From positions 372,001-436,000 of the forward strand of contig NZ_BAABJQ010000003.1 in the NCBI RefSeq assembly GCF_039543385.1: 64,000 bases of DNA, read 5' to 3'. Source of the stretch: Rugosimonospora acidiphila. GTDB lineage: Bacteria; Actinomycetota; Actinomycetes; Mycobacteriales; Micromonosporaceae. A program made the translations under genes and the position numbers. How positions within the stretch are numbered: the first letter of the stretch is position 1; every line of letters starts with the position of its first letter. Positions 29,611-38,576 of the stretch are shown here, one piece after another. Under the pieces are notes generated by a model, which worked only from the letters and a program-made list of their open reading frames with translations, searched no databases and was not told the DNA's origin.

Positions 29611-30066
29611 ATGGGGAACGATCTGCGGTTGGGCGGGCAGCTGTGCTTCGCGCTCTACGCGGCGTCCCGTGCCATGACCAACCTCTACCGGCCCGTGCTC
29701 GAGCCCCTCGGCCTGACCTACCCGCAGTACCTGGTGCTGCTGGTGCTCTGGGAGCACGGCGACACCACGGTCAAGGACCTGGGCGCGGAGCTCATGCTCG
29801 ACTCCGGCACACTGTCGCCATTGCTCAAGCGGATGGAGTCCGCCGGCCTGGTGCGCCGGGTACGGCGGCCCGAGGACGAGCGGTCGGTGCTGGTGCGCCT
29901 GACCGACCAGGGCGCGGCGCTGCGGCGGCCTGCCACCGCGGTGCCGGACGCCATCGCTGCCGCGGTCGGGCTCGCCGAGGACGAATTCGGCGACCTGCGT
30001 GACCGGTTGGGCGCACTGACCATGGCGATCCATCAACCCCGAACGGCGGAAAGGCGATCATCATGA
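29611..30066 (+). CDS. ohrR: OhrR, MarR-family organic hydroperoxide sensor
   Basis: The 151-residue winged-helix protein has the peroxidatic cysteine in LGGQLCFALYAASR (Cys12) and the OhrR/MarR core VKDLGAELMLDSGTLSPLLK, then RMESAGLVRRVRRPEDERSV. Oxidation of the cysteine by organic peroxides releases DNA. It overlaps ohr by an ATGA, so the pair is translationally coupled and self-regulated. The frame extends far upstream, but the ATG at 29611 fits the family N-terminus. Confidence 0.9.
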   Translation: MGNDLRLGGQLCFALYAASRAMTNLYRPVLEPLGLTYPQYLVLLVLWEHGDTTVKDLGAELMLDSGTLSPLLKRMESAGLVRRVRRPEDERSVLVRLTDQGAALRRPATAVPDAIAAAVGLAEDEFGDLRDRLGALTMAIHQPRTAERRSS

Positions 30067-30479
30067 AGGTGCTGTACACAGCGGAGGCCCGCTCCACCGG
30101 CGACGGACGCAGCGGAAAGGTGGCCACGTCCGACGGCCAGTTCCAGGCCGACCTCGCGGTCCCCACCGAGATGGGTGGACAGGGCGGCGGCACCAACCCG
30201 GAGCAGTTGTTCGCCTCCGGATACGCGGCCTGCTTCCATTCGGCACTGCGGGCGGTCGCGCGCCGCGAGCACGCCGAGGTCGAGGGCTCGGAGGTCGACG
30301 CCCGGGTGGGCATCGGCCCGAACGGCTCCGGCGGCTTCGCGCTGACCGTCGAGCTGTTGATCTCGCTGCCCGGCGTCGATCACGACCTGGCCGCCAAGCT
30401 GACCGAGCAGGCCCACCAGGTGTGCCCGTACTCGAACGCGACCCGCGGCAACATCGACGTCACGCTGACGGTGCGCTGA
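30063..30479 (+). CDS. ohr: Ohr, organic hydroperoxide resistance protein
   Basis: Ohr is a thiol peroxidase that reduces organic and lipid hydroperoxides using lipoyl donors. The 138-residue protein has the peroxidatic cysteine in YAACFHSALRAVA (about residue 59), the resolving cysteine in HQVCPYSNATRGNIDVTL and the catalytic Arg/Glu surroundings (TNPEQLFASGYA). The length matches the OsmC/Ohr family. It is co-transcribed with ohrR, with a 4-base overlap. Confidence 0.95.
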   Translation: MKVLYTAEARSTGDGRSGKVATSDGQFQADLAVPTEMGGQGGGTNPEQLFASGYAACFHSALRAVARREHAEVEGSEVDARVGIGPNGSGGFALTVELLISLPGVDHDLAAKLTEQAHQVCPYSNATRGNIDVTLTVR

Positions 30480-30589
30480 GCGCCCAGGGTCCCGCCGCCC
30501 GCTCGATTGCCGGCCGGGCGCCGGGACCCTGGCGTCGCCGTGGGGCCCGGCGTTTCGGTGGGGTACGCCGCGCGGCCGCTGCCGGAGCC

Positions 30590-31045
30590 TCAGGCCACCC
30601 GGCGCTCGGCCAGTTGCTGGCACGCCACGCAGGAGGTCGCCGACGGGAAGACGGCCAGCCGCTCGACCGCTATCGCCGACCCGCAGCCCTCGCACCAGCC
30701 GTACCCGCCGTCGCGCAGCCTGACCAGGGCGTACTCGACCTGCCGCCGGCGCTCACCGATACTGTGGATCAGCGACAGCGCCCGTTCCCGCTCGGACGCC
30801 TTGGTGCCACTGTCGATCTCGTCGTCCCCGGCCCGGTCGGTGTTCTGCTCCCGGCGCATCGCCTCCACGGCGACGGTCGCCTCGTCGTACTCGACGCACA
30901 ACTCGTCGTACCGGTCCTGGAGCAGCACGCGGATCTGCTCGGTCTCCTCGGGACTGCGTACCCCGCGCTCGGCTGTCGCCGTCGCCGTCGACGTGCCCGG
31001 CCGGCCGGTTCTCTGGTTCTGACTCTTACTTCGCACGACCCCCAC
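30590..31045 (-). CDS. DksA/TraR-type C4 zinc-finger protein
   Basis: The 151-residue protein has a central coiled coil (LLQDRYDELCVEYDEATVAV...) and a C-terminal zinc finger, YGWCEGCGSAI, then PSATSCVACQQLAE, the layout of DksA/TraR proteins that reach into the RNA polymerase secondary channel. A GTG at 31045 preceded by AGGAGG with 6 bases of spacing fixes the start. The DxxDxA tip typical of true DksA is not obvious, so a direct stringent-response role is uncertain. Confidence 0.8.
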   Translation of the reverse strand: MGVVRSKSQNQRTGRPGTSTATATAERGVRSPEETEQIRVLLQDRYDELCVEYDEATVAVEAMRREQNTDRAGDDEIDSGTKASERERALSLIHSIGERRRQVEYALVRLRDGGYGWCEGCGSAIAVERLAVFPSATSCVACQQLAERRVA

Positions 31046-31232
31046 CGCAGCCCTCCTGTGTCCCCGACGGATCTCATTCGGCGCCATCCGAGTGGTCCCG
31101 GTGGCGCCGCGAAGCCCGCCATACCCGCCCGGTTGACGGCCAAAACACCCAGATCGGGGGTCGGCGGATGTGATTGATCCTCGGATCGCGGGGGTACCAG
31201 GCGCCGACATACGAATTGCCGAGGAGGCGATG

Positions 31233-31448
31233 ATGCCCAACGAGACCTCGTCCATCACGATCGCCCTCGTGCTGCTGATGTGGGCGCTCGGCGTGCTGGC
31301 GTTTCTCGGGACGCTGATCTGGTCCCGCGCCCACCCGGGCGAACTGCGGCGCTGGGCCCACCGGCACAGCGGGCAGGTCGAGCCGGCCGTGGCGCGGCGG
31401 GCGGCCACGGCGCGGGTGCCCGTCGGCGGGCGGGGGCGCGGGGCGTGA
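31233..31448 (+). CDS. Small single-pass membrane protein of unknown function
   Basis: The 71-residue protein has one strong hydrophobic helix (ITIALVLLMWALGVLAFLGTLIW) near its N-terminus and a basic tail rich in Arg. The ATG at 31233 has GAGGAGG 5-6 bases upstream; the ATG three bases earlier is too close. No family is recognised. It may be co-transcribed with the acidic small protein that begins 4 bases after it. Confidence 0.55.
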   Translation: MPNETSSITIALVLLMWALGVLAFLGTLIWSRAHPGELRRWAHRHSGQVEPAVARRAATARVPVGGRGRGA

Positions 31449-31451
31449 CCA

Positions 31452-31637
31452 ATGGGGGATGAGCAGCCCAGGCGCCCGTACCGCTCGGATGAGGACGAGC
31501 TGGACGGGCGGGACTTCGCCGAGGAGCACGACGACCTGACGCACGCGGACTCGTTGCGCGGCGGGCCGGAGCGGGCCGTTGACGAGGCGGTGCCGTCGGG
31601 CCTGGCCGGCCAGGACCCGAACGACGCGAGCCGCTGA
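31452..31637 (+). CDS. Small acidic hypothetical protein
   Basis: The 61-residue protein (MGDEQPRRPYRSDEDELDGR...) is highly acidic and probably disordered. Codon use has the G/C-ending bias of real genes, and it follows the membrane protein gene by 3 bases. No family is recognised. The stretch from its stop to glgX (about 280 bp) holds imperfect repeats of CCCTCTGGTGACC and a hairpin. Confidence 0.45.
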   Translation: MGDEQPRRPYRSDEDELDGRDFAEEHDDLTHADSLRGGPERAVDEAVPSGLAGQDPNDASR

Positions 31638-31726
31638 CCCCGCCCTCTGGTGACCCCGCCCTCTGGCGGCCCTGGCCCTCTGGTGACCCTCGCCCCCGGT
31701 TGACGCCCCGCCTCACCTGTTCCACG

Positions 31727-31754
31727 CCGCCGGTGGCGCACGCGCCACCGGCGG
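31727..31754 (+). terminator. 13-bp perfect hairpin upstream of glgX
   Basis: CCGCCGGTGGCGC at 31727-31739 and its exact complement at 31742-31754 are separated by two bases, so in practice this gives an 11-bp stem with a 6-base loop. It likely ends the small-gene transcript before glgX. Confidence 0.55.
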
Positions 31755-31921
31755 TCGCGCTGTGCCCTGAGCCCACACCCAGCGGGCCCCAAGTGGGCGG
31801 ACCGCGCGTCCCCTGAGCCCGCGGGGTCGCGTCGCGGTGGGGCGCGGCCTCCGCCGGGGCCGGATTGGCTTGATCCGCTCGCGGGTAATCCCGTACCCGA
31901 CACCGAGGGGCGGGAGTGACG

Positions 31922-34048
31922 ATGCAGCTGTGGCCGGGTGAGCGCTACCCGATGGGCGCGACCTACGACGGCACCGGTACGAACTTCGCGATCTATTCGG
32001 AGGTCGCCGAGGGCGTCGAGCTGTGCCTGTTCGACGAGGCGGACACCGAGCGCCGGGTGGCGCTGTCGGAGGTGGACGCCTTCGTCTGGCACGGGTTCGC
32101 CCCGGGGCTGGAGCCGGGCACCCGCTACGGGTTCCGGGTGCACGGGCCCTACGACCCGGGCCGCGGGCTGCGGTGCGACCCGAGCAAGCTGCTGCTGGAC
32201 CCGTACGCGACGGCGATCGACGGCCAGGTGCGCTGGGGCCCGGCGCTGTACGGGTACGACCCGGACGACCCGGGGCGCAGGTCGGGGCGCGACTCGGCAC
32301 CGTACGTGCCCCGGTCGGTGGTGACCAACCCGTACTTCGACTGGGGCAGCGACCGGCCGCCCCGGGTGCCGTACCACGACACGGTCATCTACGAGGCCCA
32401 CGTCAAGGGGCTCACGGCGCGCCACCCGGGCATCCCGGAGCGGCTGCGCGGCACGTACGCGGGCCTGGCCCACCCGGTCATGATCGAGTACCTGCGGCGG
32501 TTGGGCGTGACCGCGGTGGAGTTGATGCCGGTGCACCAGTTCGCACACGACGAACGGCTGGTCGCGGCCGGGCTGGCCAACTACTGGGGGTACAACACCA
32601 TCGGATTCTTCGCCCCGCACCAGCAGTACGCCGCGACGAACCGGCTGGGCCAGCAGGTGCAGGAGTTCCGCGGCATGGTCAAGGCGCTGCACGCCGCGGG
32701 CATCGAGGTGATCCTCGACGTGGTCTACAACCACACCGCGGAGGGCGACCACCGGGGCCCCACCCTGTCCCTGCGTGGCATCGACAACTCCCAGTACTAC
32801 CGGCTGCGGCCGGACGACCCGGCCCTGTACGTCGACACGACCGGCTGCGGCAACAGCCTCAACGCCGGCAGCCCGCACTGCCTACAGCTGATCATGGACT
32901 CGCTGCGGTACTGGGTGCGGGAGATGCACGTCGACGGGTTCCGCTTCGACCTGGCCGCCACGCTGGCCCGGGACTTCTACGAGGTCGACCGGCTGGCCAC
33001 CTTCTTCGAGGTGGCGCAGCAGGATCCGGTGGTCAGCATGGTCAAGCTGATCGCCGAGCCGTGGGACCTGGGCCCGGGCGGGTACCAGGTGGGCAACTTC
33101 CCGCCGCTGTGGATGGAGTGGAACGGCAAGTACCGCGACACGACCCGGGACCTGTGGCGCTGGCAGCCCGCCACGCTGGCCGAGTTCGCCAGCCGGGTCT
33201 GCGGCTCGGCCGACCTGTACCAGGACGACGGGCGCAAACCGGTGGCCAGCGTCAACTTCGTCACCTGCCACGACGGGTTCACGCTGGCCGACCTGGTGTC
33301 CTACGACCAGAAGCGCAACGAGGCCAACGGCGAGGACAACCGGGACGGGGAGAACCACAACCGGTCCTGGAACTGCGGGGCGGAGGGCCCGACCGGCGAC
33401 CCCGACATCCTGGCGCTGCGGGCCCGGCAGCGGCGCAACCTGATGGCCACGCTGCTGCTGTCGCAGGGCGTGCCGATGATCGGCCACGGCGACGAACTGG
33501 GCCGCACTCAACGCGGCAACAACAATGCCTACTGCCAGGACAGCTCGTTGACCTGGGTGGACTGGGAAGGCGCGGACGAGCGGATGCTGGAGTTCACCCG
33601 GCGGCTGATCGAGTTGCGCCGGGAGCACCGGGTGTTCCACCGCCGGCACTTCTACACCGGGCGTCCGGTGCGCCGCGCGGCCGGCACGCCGATCCCGGAC
33701 CTGGAGTGGTTCACCTTCGACGGGAGGCTGATGACCGATGACGACTGGGAAACCGACTTCGGCAGGTCGGTGGCGCTGTTCCTCAACGGGGACGGGATCA
33801 ACGAGCGCGGCTCGCGCGGCGAGCGGTACACCGACGACTCCTTCCTGGTGTTCTTCAACGCCTCGGAGATCCCGCTCGAGTTCGTGGTGCCTGGACAGGA
33901 GTACGGCGACAAATGGCAGGTCGTGATCGACACCGTGGATCCGGTGCCGGCGGCCGAGCCGGACGTGGTGGCCCCCGGCGCCCGGATTCCGGTCCGCGAG
34001 CGGTCCCTGATGGTGCTGGGGAGGCTGGTCGGACCGGCGGCCGGATGA
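31922..34048 (+). CDS. glgX: GlgX glycogen debranching enzyme
   Basis: GlgX (TreX) hydrolyses alpha-1,6 branches of glycogen or limit dextrins. The 708-residue GH13 protein has a CBM48 domain (GATYDGTGTNFAIYSEVAEG), then a TIM barrel with VILDVVYNHTAEG, catalytic Asp in VDGFRFDLAATL, catalytic Glu in KLIAEPWDLG and the transition-state Asp in NFVTCHDGFTL. The ATG at 31922 with GGGAG upstream is preferred to GTG 31916. It overlaps treY by an ATGA, giving a glycogen-to-trehalose pair. Confidence 0.95.
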   Translation: MQLWPGERYPMGATYDGTGTNFAIYSEVAEGVELCLFDEADTERRVALSEVDAFVWHGFAPGLEPGTRYGFRVHGPYDPGRGLRCDPSKLLLDPYATAIDGQVRWGPALYGYDPDDPGRRSGRDSAPYVPRSVVTNPYFDWGSDRPPRVPYHDTVIYEAHVKGLTARHPGIPERLRGTYAGLAHPVMIEYLRRLGVTAVELMPVHQFAHDERLVAAGLANYWGYNTIGFFAPHQQYAATNRLGQQVQEFRGMVKALHAAGIEVILDVVYNHTAEGDHRGPTLSLRGIDNSQYYRLRPDDPALYVDTTGCGNSLNAGSPHCLQLIMDSLRYWVREMHVDGFRFDLAATLARDFYEVDRLATFFEVAQQDPVVSMVKLIAEPWDLGPGGYQVGNFPPLWMEWNGKYRDTTRDLWRWQPATLAEFASRVCGSADLYQDDGRKPVASVNFVTCHDGFTLADLVSYDQKRNEANGEDNRDGENHNRSWNCGAEGPTGDPDILALRARQRRNLMATLLLSQGVPMIGHGDELGRTQRGNNNAYCQDSSLTWVDWEGADERMLEFTRRLIELRREHRVFHRRHFYTGRPVRRAAGTPIPDLEWFTFDGRLMTDDDWETDFGRSVALFLNGDGINERGSRGERYTDDSFLVFFNASEIPLEFVVPGQEYGDKWQVVIDTVDPVPAAEPDVVAPGARIPVRERSLMVLGRLVGPAAG

Positions 34049-36411
34049 CCACGCCCGGCCCGGCGGCCGGTGGTCCGCCGCAGCCTGGTCCGCTGGCGCC
34101 CGGTCCGCTGGCGCCGGGTCCGGCGGCCGGCGCGGGTCGGGTGAGCGAGCCCGTCTCGACCTACCGGGTGCAGGTGCGGCCCGACTTCGACCTGGCGGCC
34201 ACCGCCGACATCGTCGACTACCTGGCCAGCCTGGGCGTCAGTCACCTGTACAGCGCCCCACTGCTGGCCGCCGCGCCGGGCTCGGCCCACGGGTACGACG
34301 TGGTGGACCACGGCGCGGTCAACCCGGAGCTGGGCGGCGAGAAGGGGCTGGTCGGGCTGGTCGAGCGGCTGCGCGGCGCCGGCATGGGCCTGGTGGTGGA
34401 CATCGTGCCCAATCACGTGGGGGTGGCCGTGCCGGAGGCCAACGCGGCCTGGTGGAGCGTGCTGCGCGAGGGTCCGGAGTCGCCGTACGCGGGCTGGTTC
34501 GACATCGACTGGTCGCGGGGCCGGTTGGCGCTGCCGGTGCTGGCCGGCGACCCGGACGCGCCCGACGCCCCGGACCCGCTGGACGCCCTGGAGCTGGTCG
34601 ACGGCGAGCTGCGCTACGACGGGCACCGGTTCCCGGTCCGGCCGGGCAGCCCGGAGACCACCCCGCGCGAGGCGCACCAGGCCCAGCACTACGAGCTGGT
34701 GCCCGCGTGCCGGGGCAACGCCGAGGTCAACTACCGCCGGTTCGGCGCGGTCAGCACGCTGGCCGCGCTGCGGGTGCAGGACCCGGAGGTGTTCGACGCC
34801 ACCCACGCCGAGCTGCTGCGCTGGTGCCGTGAGGGGTGGGTGGACGGCATCCGGGTCGACCACCTGGACGGGCTGGCCGATCCGGCCGGGTACCTGCGGC
34901 GGCTACGCGAGGCGGTACCGGGCGCGTGGCTGGTGGTGGAGAAGATCTTGAAGCCGGGGGAGCGGCCGGCCGACTGGCCGGTCGAGGGCAACACCGGTTA
35001 TGAGGCCGGCGACGAGGTGTGCGGGCTGTTCGTCGACCCGGCCGGGGAGCCGCCGCTGACCGCGATGGCGCCGGACCTGCCGTGGCACGAGGTGGCCCGG
35101 GTGGCCAGGTACGAGGCGGCCACCACCCTGCTGGCCGCTGAGCTGGCCCGGATGGGCCGGCTGGCACCGGACGTACCGGACGCCACGCTGGCCCTGGCGC
35201 AGGTGGCCTCCCGCTTCCCGGTGTACCGGGCGTACCTGCCCGACACCGGCGCGCTGGACTGGGCGCTACGCGAGACGTACGCCCGTCGGCCGGACCTGGG
35301 GGGCACTCTGGCCGCGCTGATGCCCCGGCTGCGCGACCCGGACGGCGAGCTGGCCGTGCGCTTCCAGCAGTTCACCGGCGCGGTGGTGGCCAAGGGCGTG
35401 GAGGACACCGCGTTGTACCGGTGGACCCGGTTCGTGGCCCGCAACGAGGTGGGCGGGTCGCCGGACCGGTTCAGCGTCGGGGCGGACGAGTTCCACGCCG
35501 CCACGGCCGCCCGGCACCGGCGTTGGCCGCGGACGATGACCACGCTGTCCACCCACGACACCAAGCGCAGCGAGGACGTGCGGGCCCGGCTGGCGGTGCT
35601 GGCCGAGTTGCCCGGCCAGTGGCTGCAGGCACAGGCGCGGTGGAGTTCGGCCGCGCCGCTGCCGGATCAGGCGCTGTCCCGGCTGCTGTGGCAAACCGTC
35701 GCGGGTACCTGGCCGATCTCGCGTGAGCGGCTGCGGTCGTACCTGCTCAAGGCGGCCCGGGAGGCGTCGACCCGGACGTCCTGGGACAGCCCGGGTGAGG
35801 TGTTCGAGCTCGAGCTGTGCTCGGTGGTGGATGCCGTGTACGACGACCCGGGGCTGCGCGCCGACGTCGAGGCCTTCGCCGCCCGGATCGCGCCGGACGG
35901 CTGGTCGAATTCGCTGGGGCAGAAGCTGTTGCAGCTGGCCATGCCGGGGGTGCCCGACGTCTACCAGGGCACCGAGGTGTGGGACAACTCGCTGGTCGAT
36001 CCGGACAACCGGCGGCCGGTCGACTTCGGTGCCCGCCGGGCGCTGCTGTCGCGCCTGGACGCCGGCTGGCTGCCGCCGGTGGACGAGTCGGGGGCGGCGA
36101 AGCTGCTGCTGGTCAGCCGGGTGTTGCGGCTGCGGCGGCGGGCCTCGCACCGCTTCTCCGGGTACGCCCCGGTGCCGGCCCGGGGTCCGGCGGCCGGGCA
36201 TCTGGTGGCGTTCGACCGGGGCGGGGTGGTGGCCGTGGCCACCAGGCTGCCGGCGCGGCTGCGCCAGCGCGGCGGCTGGGGAGACACCTACCTGCCGCTG
36301 CGGGACGGGACGTGGACCGACGCGCTGACCGGTGCCTCGTTCACCGGCCGGGCGCCGCGGGTGGCCGACCTGCTGTCCCGGTACCCGGTGGCGCTGCTGG
36401 TGTGCTCCTGA
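34045..36411 (+). CDS. treY: TreY maltooligosyl trehalose synthase
   Basis: TreY rearranges the reducing-end alpha-1,4 bond of maltodextrins to an alpha,alpha-1,1 bond. The 788-residue GH13_26 protein begins with about 35 Pro/Gly/Ala residues, then STYRVQVRPDFDL, HLYSAPLLAAAPGSAHGYDV, VVDIVPNHVG, the nucleophile Asp in GIRVDHLDGL, the acid Glu in WLVVEKIL and STHDTKRSEDVRARL. The partner hydrolase TreZ, which releases trehalose, is not next door. The ATG overlaps the glgX stop. Confidence 0.94.
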   Translation: MTTPGPAAGGPPQPGPLAPGPLAPGPAAGAGRVSEPVSTYRVQVRPDFDLAATADIVDYLASLGVSHLYSAPLLAAAPGSAHGYDVVDHGAVNPELGGEKGLVGLVERLRGAGMGLVVDIVPNHVGVAVPEANAAWWSVLREGPESPYAGWFDIDWSRGRLALPVLAGDPDAPDAPDPLDALELVDGELRYDGHRFPVRPGSPETTPREAHQAQHYELVPACRGNAEVNYRRFGAVSTLAALRVQDPEVFDATHAELLRWCREGWVDGIRVDHLDGLADPAGYLRRLREAVPGAWLVVEKILKPGERPADWPVEGNTGYEAGDEVCGLFVDPAGEPPLTAMAPDLPWHEVARVARYEAATTLLAAELARMGRLAPDVPDATLALAQVASRFPVYRAYLPDTGALDWALRETYARRPDLGGTLAALMPRLRDPDGELAVRFQQFTGAVVAKGVEDTALYRWTRFVARNEVGGSPDRFSVGADEFHAATAARHRRWPRTMTTLSTHDTKRSEDVRARLAVLAELPGQWLQAQARWSSAAPLPDQALSRLLWQTVAGTWPISRERLRSYLLKAAREASTRTSWDSPGEVFELELCSVVDAVYDDPGLRADVEAFAARIAPDGWSNSLGQKLLQLAMPGVPDVYQGTEVWDNSLVDPDNRRPVDFGARRALLSRLDAGWLPPVDESGAAKLLLVSRVLRLRRRASHRFSGYAPVPARGPAAGHLVAFDRGGVVAVATRLPARLRQRGGWGDTYLPLRDGTWTDALTGASFTGRAPRVADLLSRYPVALLVCS

Positions 36412-36441
36412 CCGCCCGCCGGGGTTCACCGTCCCCACATA

Positions 36442-36467
36442 TTGCAAACATCGCATATATTTGACGG
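36442..36467 (+). promoter_or_regulatory. AT-rich promoter, probably leaderless, for the cation efflux gene
   Basis: ATATTGCAAACATCGCATATATT stands out in 75% GC surroundings. TATATT at 36456-36461 is 6 bases before the GTG at 36468, so the transcript would begin at or next to the start codon, and there is no ribosome site. ATAT blocks near both ends suggest a metal-responsive ArsR/SmtB-type operator, which is unproven. Confidence 0.5.
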
Positions 36468-37379
36468 GTGAGCGACGCGCACCAGCATGATCGTCCGGTG
36501 GCCGGAGGGGACCACCGGCTGCTCGGTGGCGCCCTCGCGCTGATCCTGGCGTTCATGGTCGGGGAGGTGACGGTCGGCCTGGTCGCCGGCTCGCTGGCGC
36601 TGCTGTCGGACGCCGCGCACATGCTCACCGACGCGGCGGCGCTGATCCTGGCCCTGGTCGCCATGCGCCTGGCGGCCCGCCCGCCGCACGGCGGTTACAC
36701 CTACGGGCTGCGCCGCGCGGAGATCCTCTCCGCCCAGGCCAACGGGTTGGCCCTGCTGATCCTGTCGGTGGTGCTGGCGGTGGAGGCGGTCCGGCACCTG
36801 ATCGCCCCGCCCCGGGTGGCCGGCGGCCTGGTGCTGGTCACCGCGCTGGTCGGCGTGCTGGTCAACCTGGGCGCCACGGTCCTGATCGGCCGGGCCAACC
36901 GGAACAACCTCAACATCCGGGGCGCCTTCGCGCACATCGTGACCGACCTGTACGCGTTCCTGGCCACCGCGGCGGCCGGCCTGGTGATCGTGCTGACCGG
37001 TTACCGCCGGGCGGACGCGATAGCGACCCTGGTCGTGGCCGCGCTCATGGTCCGGGCCGGGGTCGGACTGCTGCGCGCCTCCGGGCGCATCCTGCTGGAG
37101 GCCGCGCCGGCCGGCATCGACCCGGAGCAGGTGGGCGCCGCGCTGGCCGGGGTGCCGGGCGTCAAGGAGGTGCACGACCTGCACGTGTGGCAGATCGGGT
37201 CGGACTCCACGGCGCTGTCGGCGCACGTGCTGGTCAACCGGGGCGGGGACTGCCACGACACCCGCCGGGCGCTGGAGCGGCTGCTGCGCGACGCGTACGG
37301 CATCGAGCACACCACCCTGCAGGTCGACCACGCCGACGGCGGCGTGCTCCAGATCGGCCTGCGCCGCCCCCCGCACTGA
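36468..37379 (+). CDS. Cation diffusion facilitator (CzcD/ZitB-like)
   Basis: This proton antiporter probably exports Zn(II), Co(II) or a similar ion. The 303-residue protein has six helices, the metal-site motif LLSDAAHMLTDAAALI (HxxxD in helix 2), FAHIVTDLYAF (HxxxD in helix 5) and a C-terminal ferredoxin-like domain with VHDLHVWQIGSDSTALSAHV. The N-terminal His/Asp cluster (DAHQHDRP, GGDHR) is common in zinc exporters. It begins at GTG next to an AT-rich promoter, after treY but with its own control. Confidence 0.9.
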   Translation: MSDAHQHDRPVAGGDHRLLGGALALILAFMVGEVTVGLVAGSLALLSDAAHMLTDAAALILALVAMRLAARPPHGGYTYGLRRAEILSAQANGLALLILSVVLAVEAVRHLIAPPRVAGGLVLVTALVGVLVNLGATVLIGRANRNNLNIRGAFAHIVTDLYAFLATAAAGLVIVLTGYRRADAIATLVVAALMVRAGVGLLRASGRILLEAAPAGIDPEQVGAALAGVPGVKEVHDLHVWQIGSDSTALSAHVLVNRGGDCHDTRRALERLLRDAYGIEHTTLQVDHADGGVLQIGLRRPPH

Positions 37380-37409
37380 GCCCACCCGGGCCGGCCCGCG
37401 CGCCCCTGG

Positions 37410-38576
37410 TCAGATGACGATCATCTCCGGGTACGGGTGGCGCAGGAAGTCGTGGTGCGAGATGTCCCAGCCGTACCCGCCGGCGTTGCCGAAGACCAGC
37501 ACGTCGCCCACCCGCAGCCGGTCCACCCGTTGGCCGCGGGTCAGGACGTCGCGGGGGGTGCACAGCTCCCCGACCGCGTCGACCTCCACGTCACGCACCT
37601 CGGGCCGGGCGAACCCGTACGGCCAGCCGGGCGTGGGCAGCACCGTGAACGGGTGGCTGTAGCCCCACGCGGCGGGCAGCCGGAAGTGGTGGGTACCGCC
37701 GCGCAGGACGGCGAACCACCGGCCGTGGTTGCGTTTGAGGTCGAGCACCTCGGCGGCGTACCAGCCGGCCGGGGCGGCCAGGTACCGGCCCAGCTCGAAG
37801 ACCAGCGGCGCGGCGGTGGGCAGCGCCCCGCGCAGCGCCGCCAGGTCGAACCGGCCGGCCCCGGCGTGGTCGATGCCGAAGCCGCCGCCGACGTTGACCT
37901 CCGGGGTCGGCAGCCCGTACCGGGTGGCGGCGCGCAGCGACCAGTCCACCGCGCCGGCGACGAAGGCGGCGTGCGCGGCGGCGTCCAGGTTGTTGGAGAC
38001 CGCGTGCAGGTGGAACCCGGCCAGGTGCAGGAGGGGCTGCCCGCGTACCAGCGCGACCGCCTCGTCGAGGGCGGACTCGTCGAGCCCGAACGGGGTGGGT
38101 ACGCCGGTCATCTGGTGGCTGCCGGGCAGGGCGGCGCCGGCCCGGTTGACCCGCAGCGCGACCCGGACCCGTCCGGCCTTCCCGTCCCGCCCACCCTTCC
38201 CGGCCGAGGCCAGGGCGGCCAGCCGGCGCAGTTCCAGCACGCTCTCCACGTTCACGGTGGCGCCCGCCTCGATCGCGGCGGCCAGCTCGGCGTCGGTCTT
38301 GGCCGGGCCGCTGAACGCGGTGCGCCCGGCCCCGGCCCGTACCGCCAGCTCCAGCTCGCCGCCCGAGGCCACCTCCAGCCCGTCGGCCACCCCGGCCAGG
38401 GCGGCCACGACCGCGGGCGCCCCGTTGGCCTTGACCGCGTACAGCAGCGCGGCGCCCTCCGGCAGCACCTCCCGCACGGCGGCGGCCCGCCCGCGCGCCA
38501 CCCCGGTGTCGTACACGTAGGCGCAGACCGGCCGCGGCGCCGTGGCCAGGGCGCCGACCACCCGATCAGGAAGCAT
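37410..38576 (-). CDS. PLP-dependent decarboxylase of a carboxylate siderophore pathway (SbnH/PvsE-like)
   Basis: The 388-residue fold-type III enzyme has the Schiff-base lysine in LLYAVKANGAP, the segment GFHLHAVSNNLDAA in place of the usual HxGS of LysA, GGGFGID, and the C-terminal catalytic block GELCTPRDVL, then GDVLVFGNAGGYGWDISHHD. This variant pattern is that of SbnH and PvsE, which decarboxylate a diaminopropionyl or related amino acid unit during staphyloferrin B or vibrioferrin assembly. It overlaps the upstream synthetase gene by 11 bases and is the last gene of the operon. Confidence 0.82.
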   Translation of the reverse strand: MLPDRVVGALATAPRPVCAYVYDTGVARGRAAAVREVLPEGAALLYAVKANGAPAVVAALAGVADGLEVASGGELELAVRAGAGRTAFSGPAKTDAELAAAIEAGATVNVESVLELRRLAALASAGKGGRDGKAGRVRVALRVNRAGAALPGSHQMTGVPTPFGLDESALDEAVALVRGQPLLHLAGFHLHAVSNNLDAAAHAAFVAGAVDWSLRAATRYGLPTPEVNVGGGFGIDHAGAGRFDLAALRGALPTAAPLVFELGRYLAAPAGWYAAEVLDLKRNHGRWFAVLRGGTHHFRLPAAWGYSHPFTVLPTPGWPYGFARPEVRDVEVDAVGELCTPRDVLTRGQRVDRLRVGDVLVFGNAGGYGWDISHHDFLRHPYPEMIVI

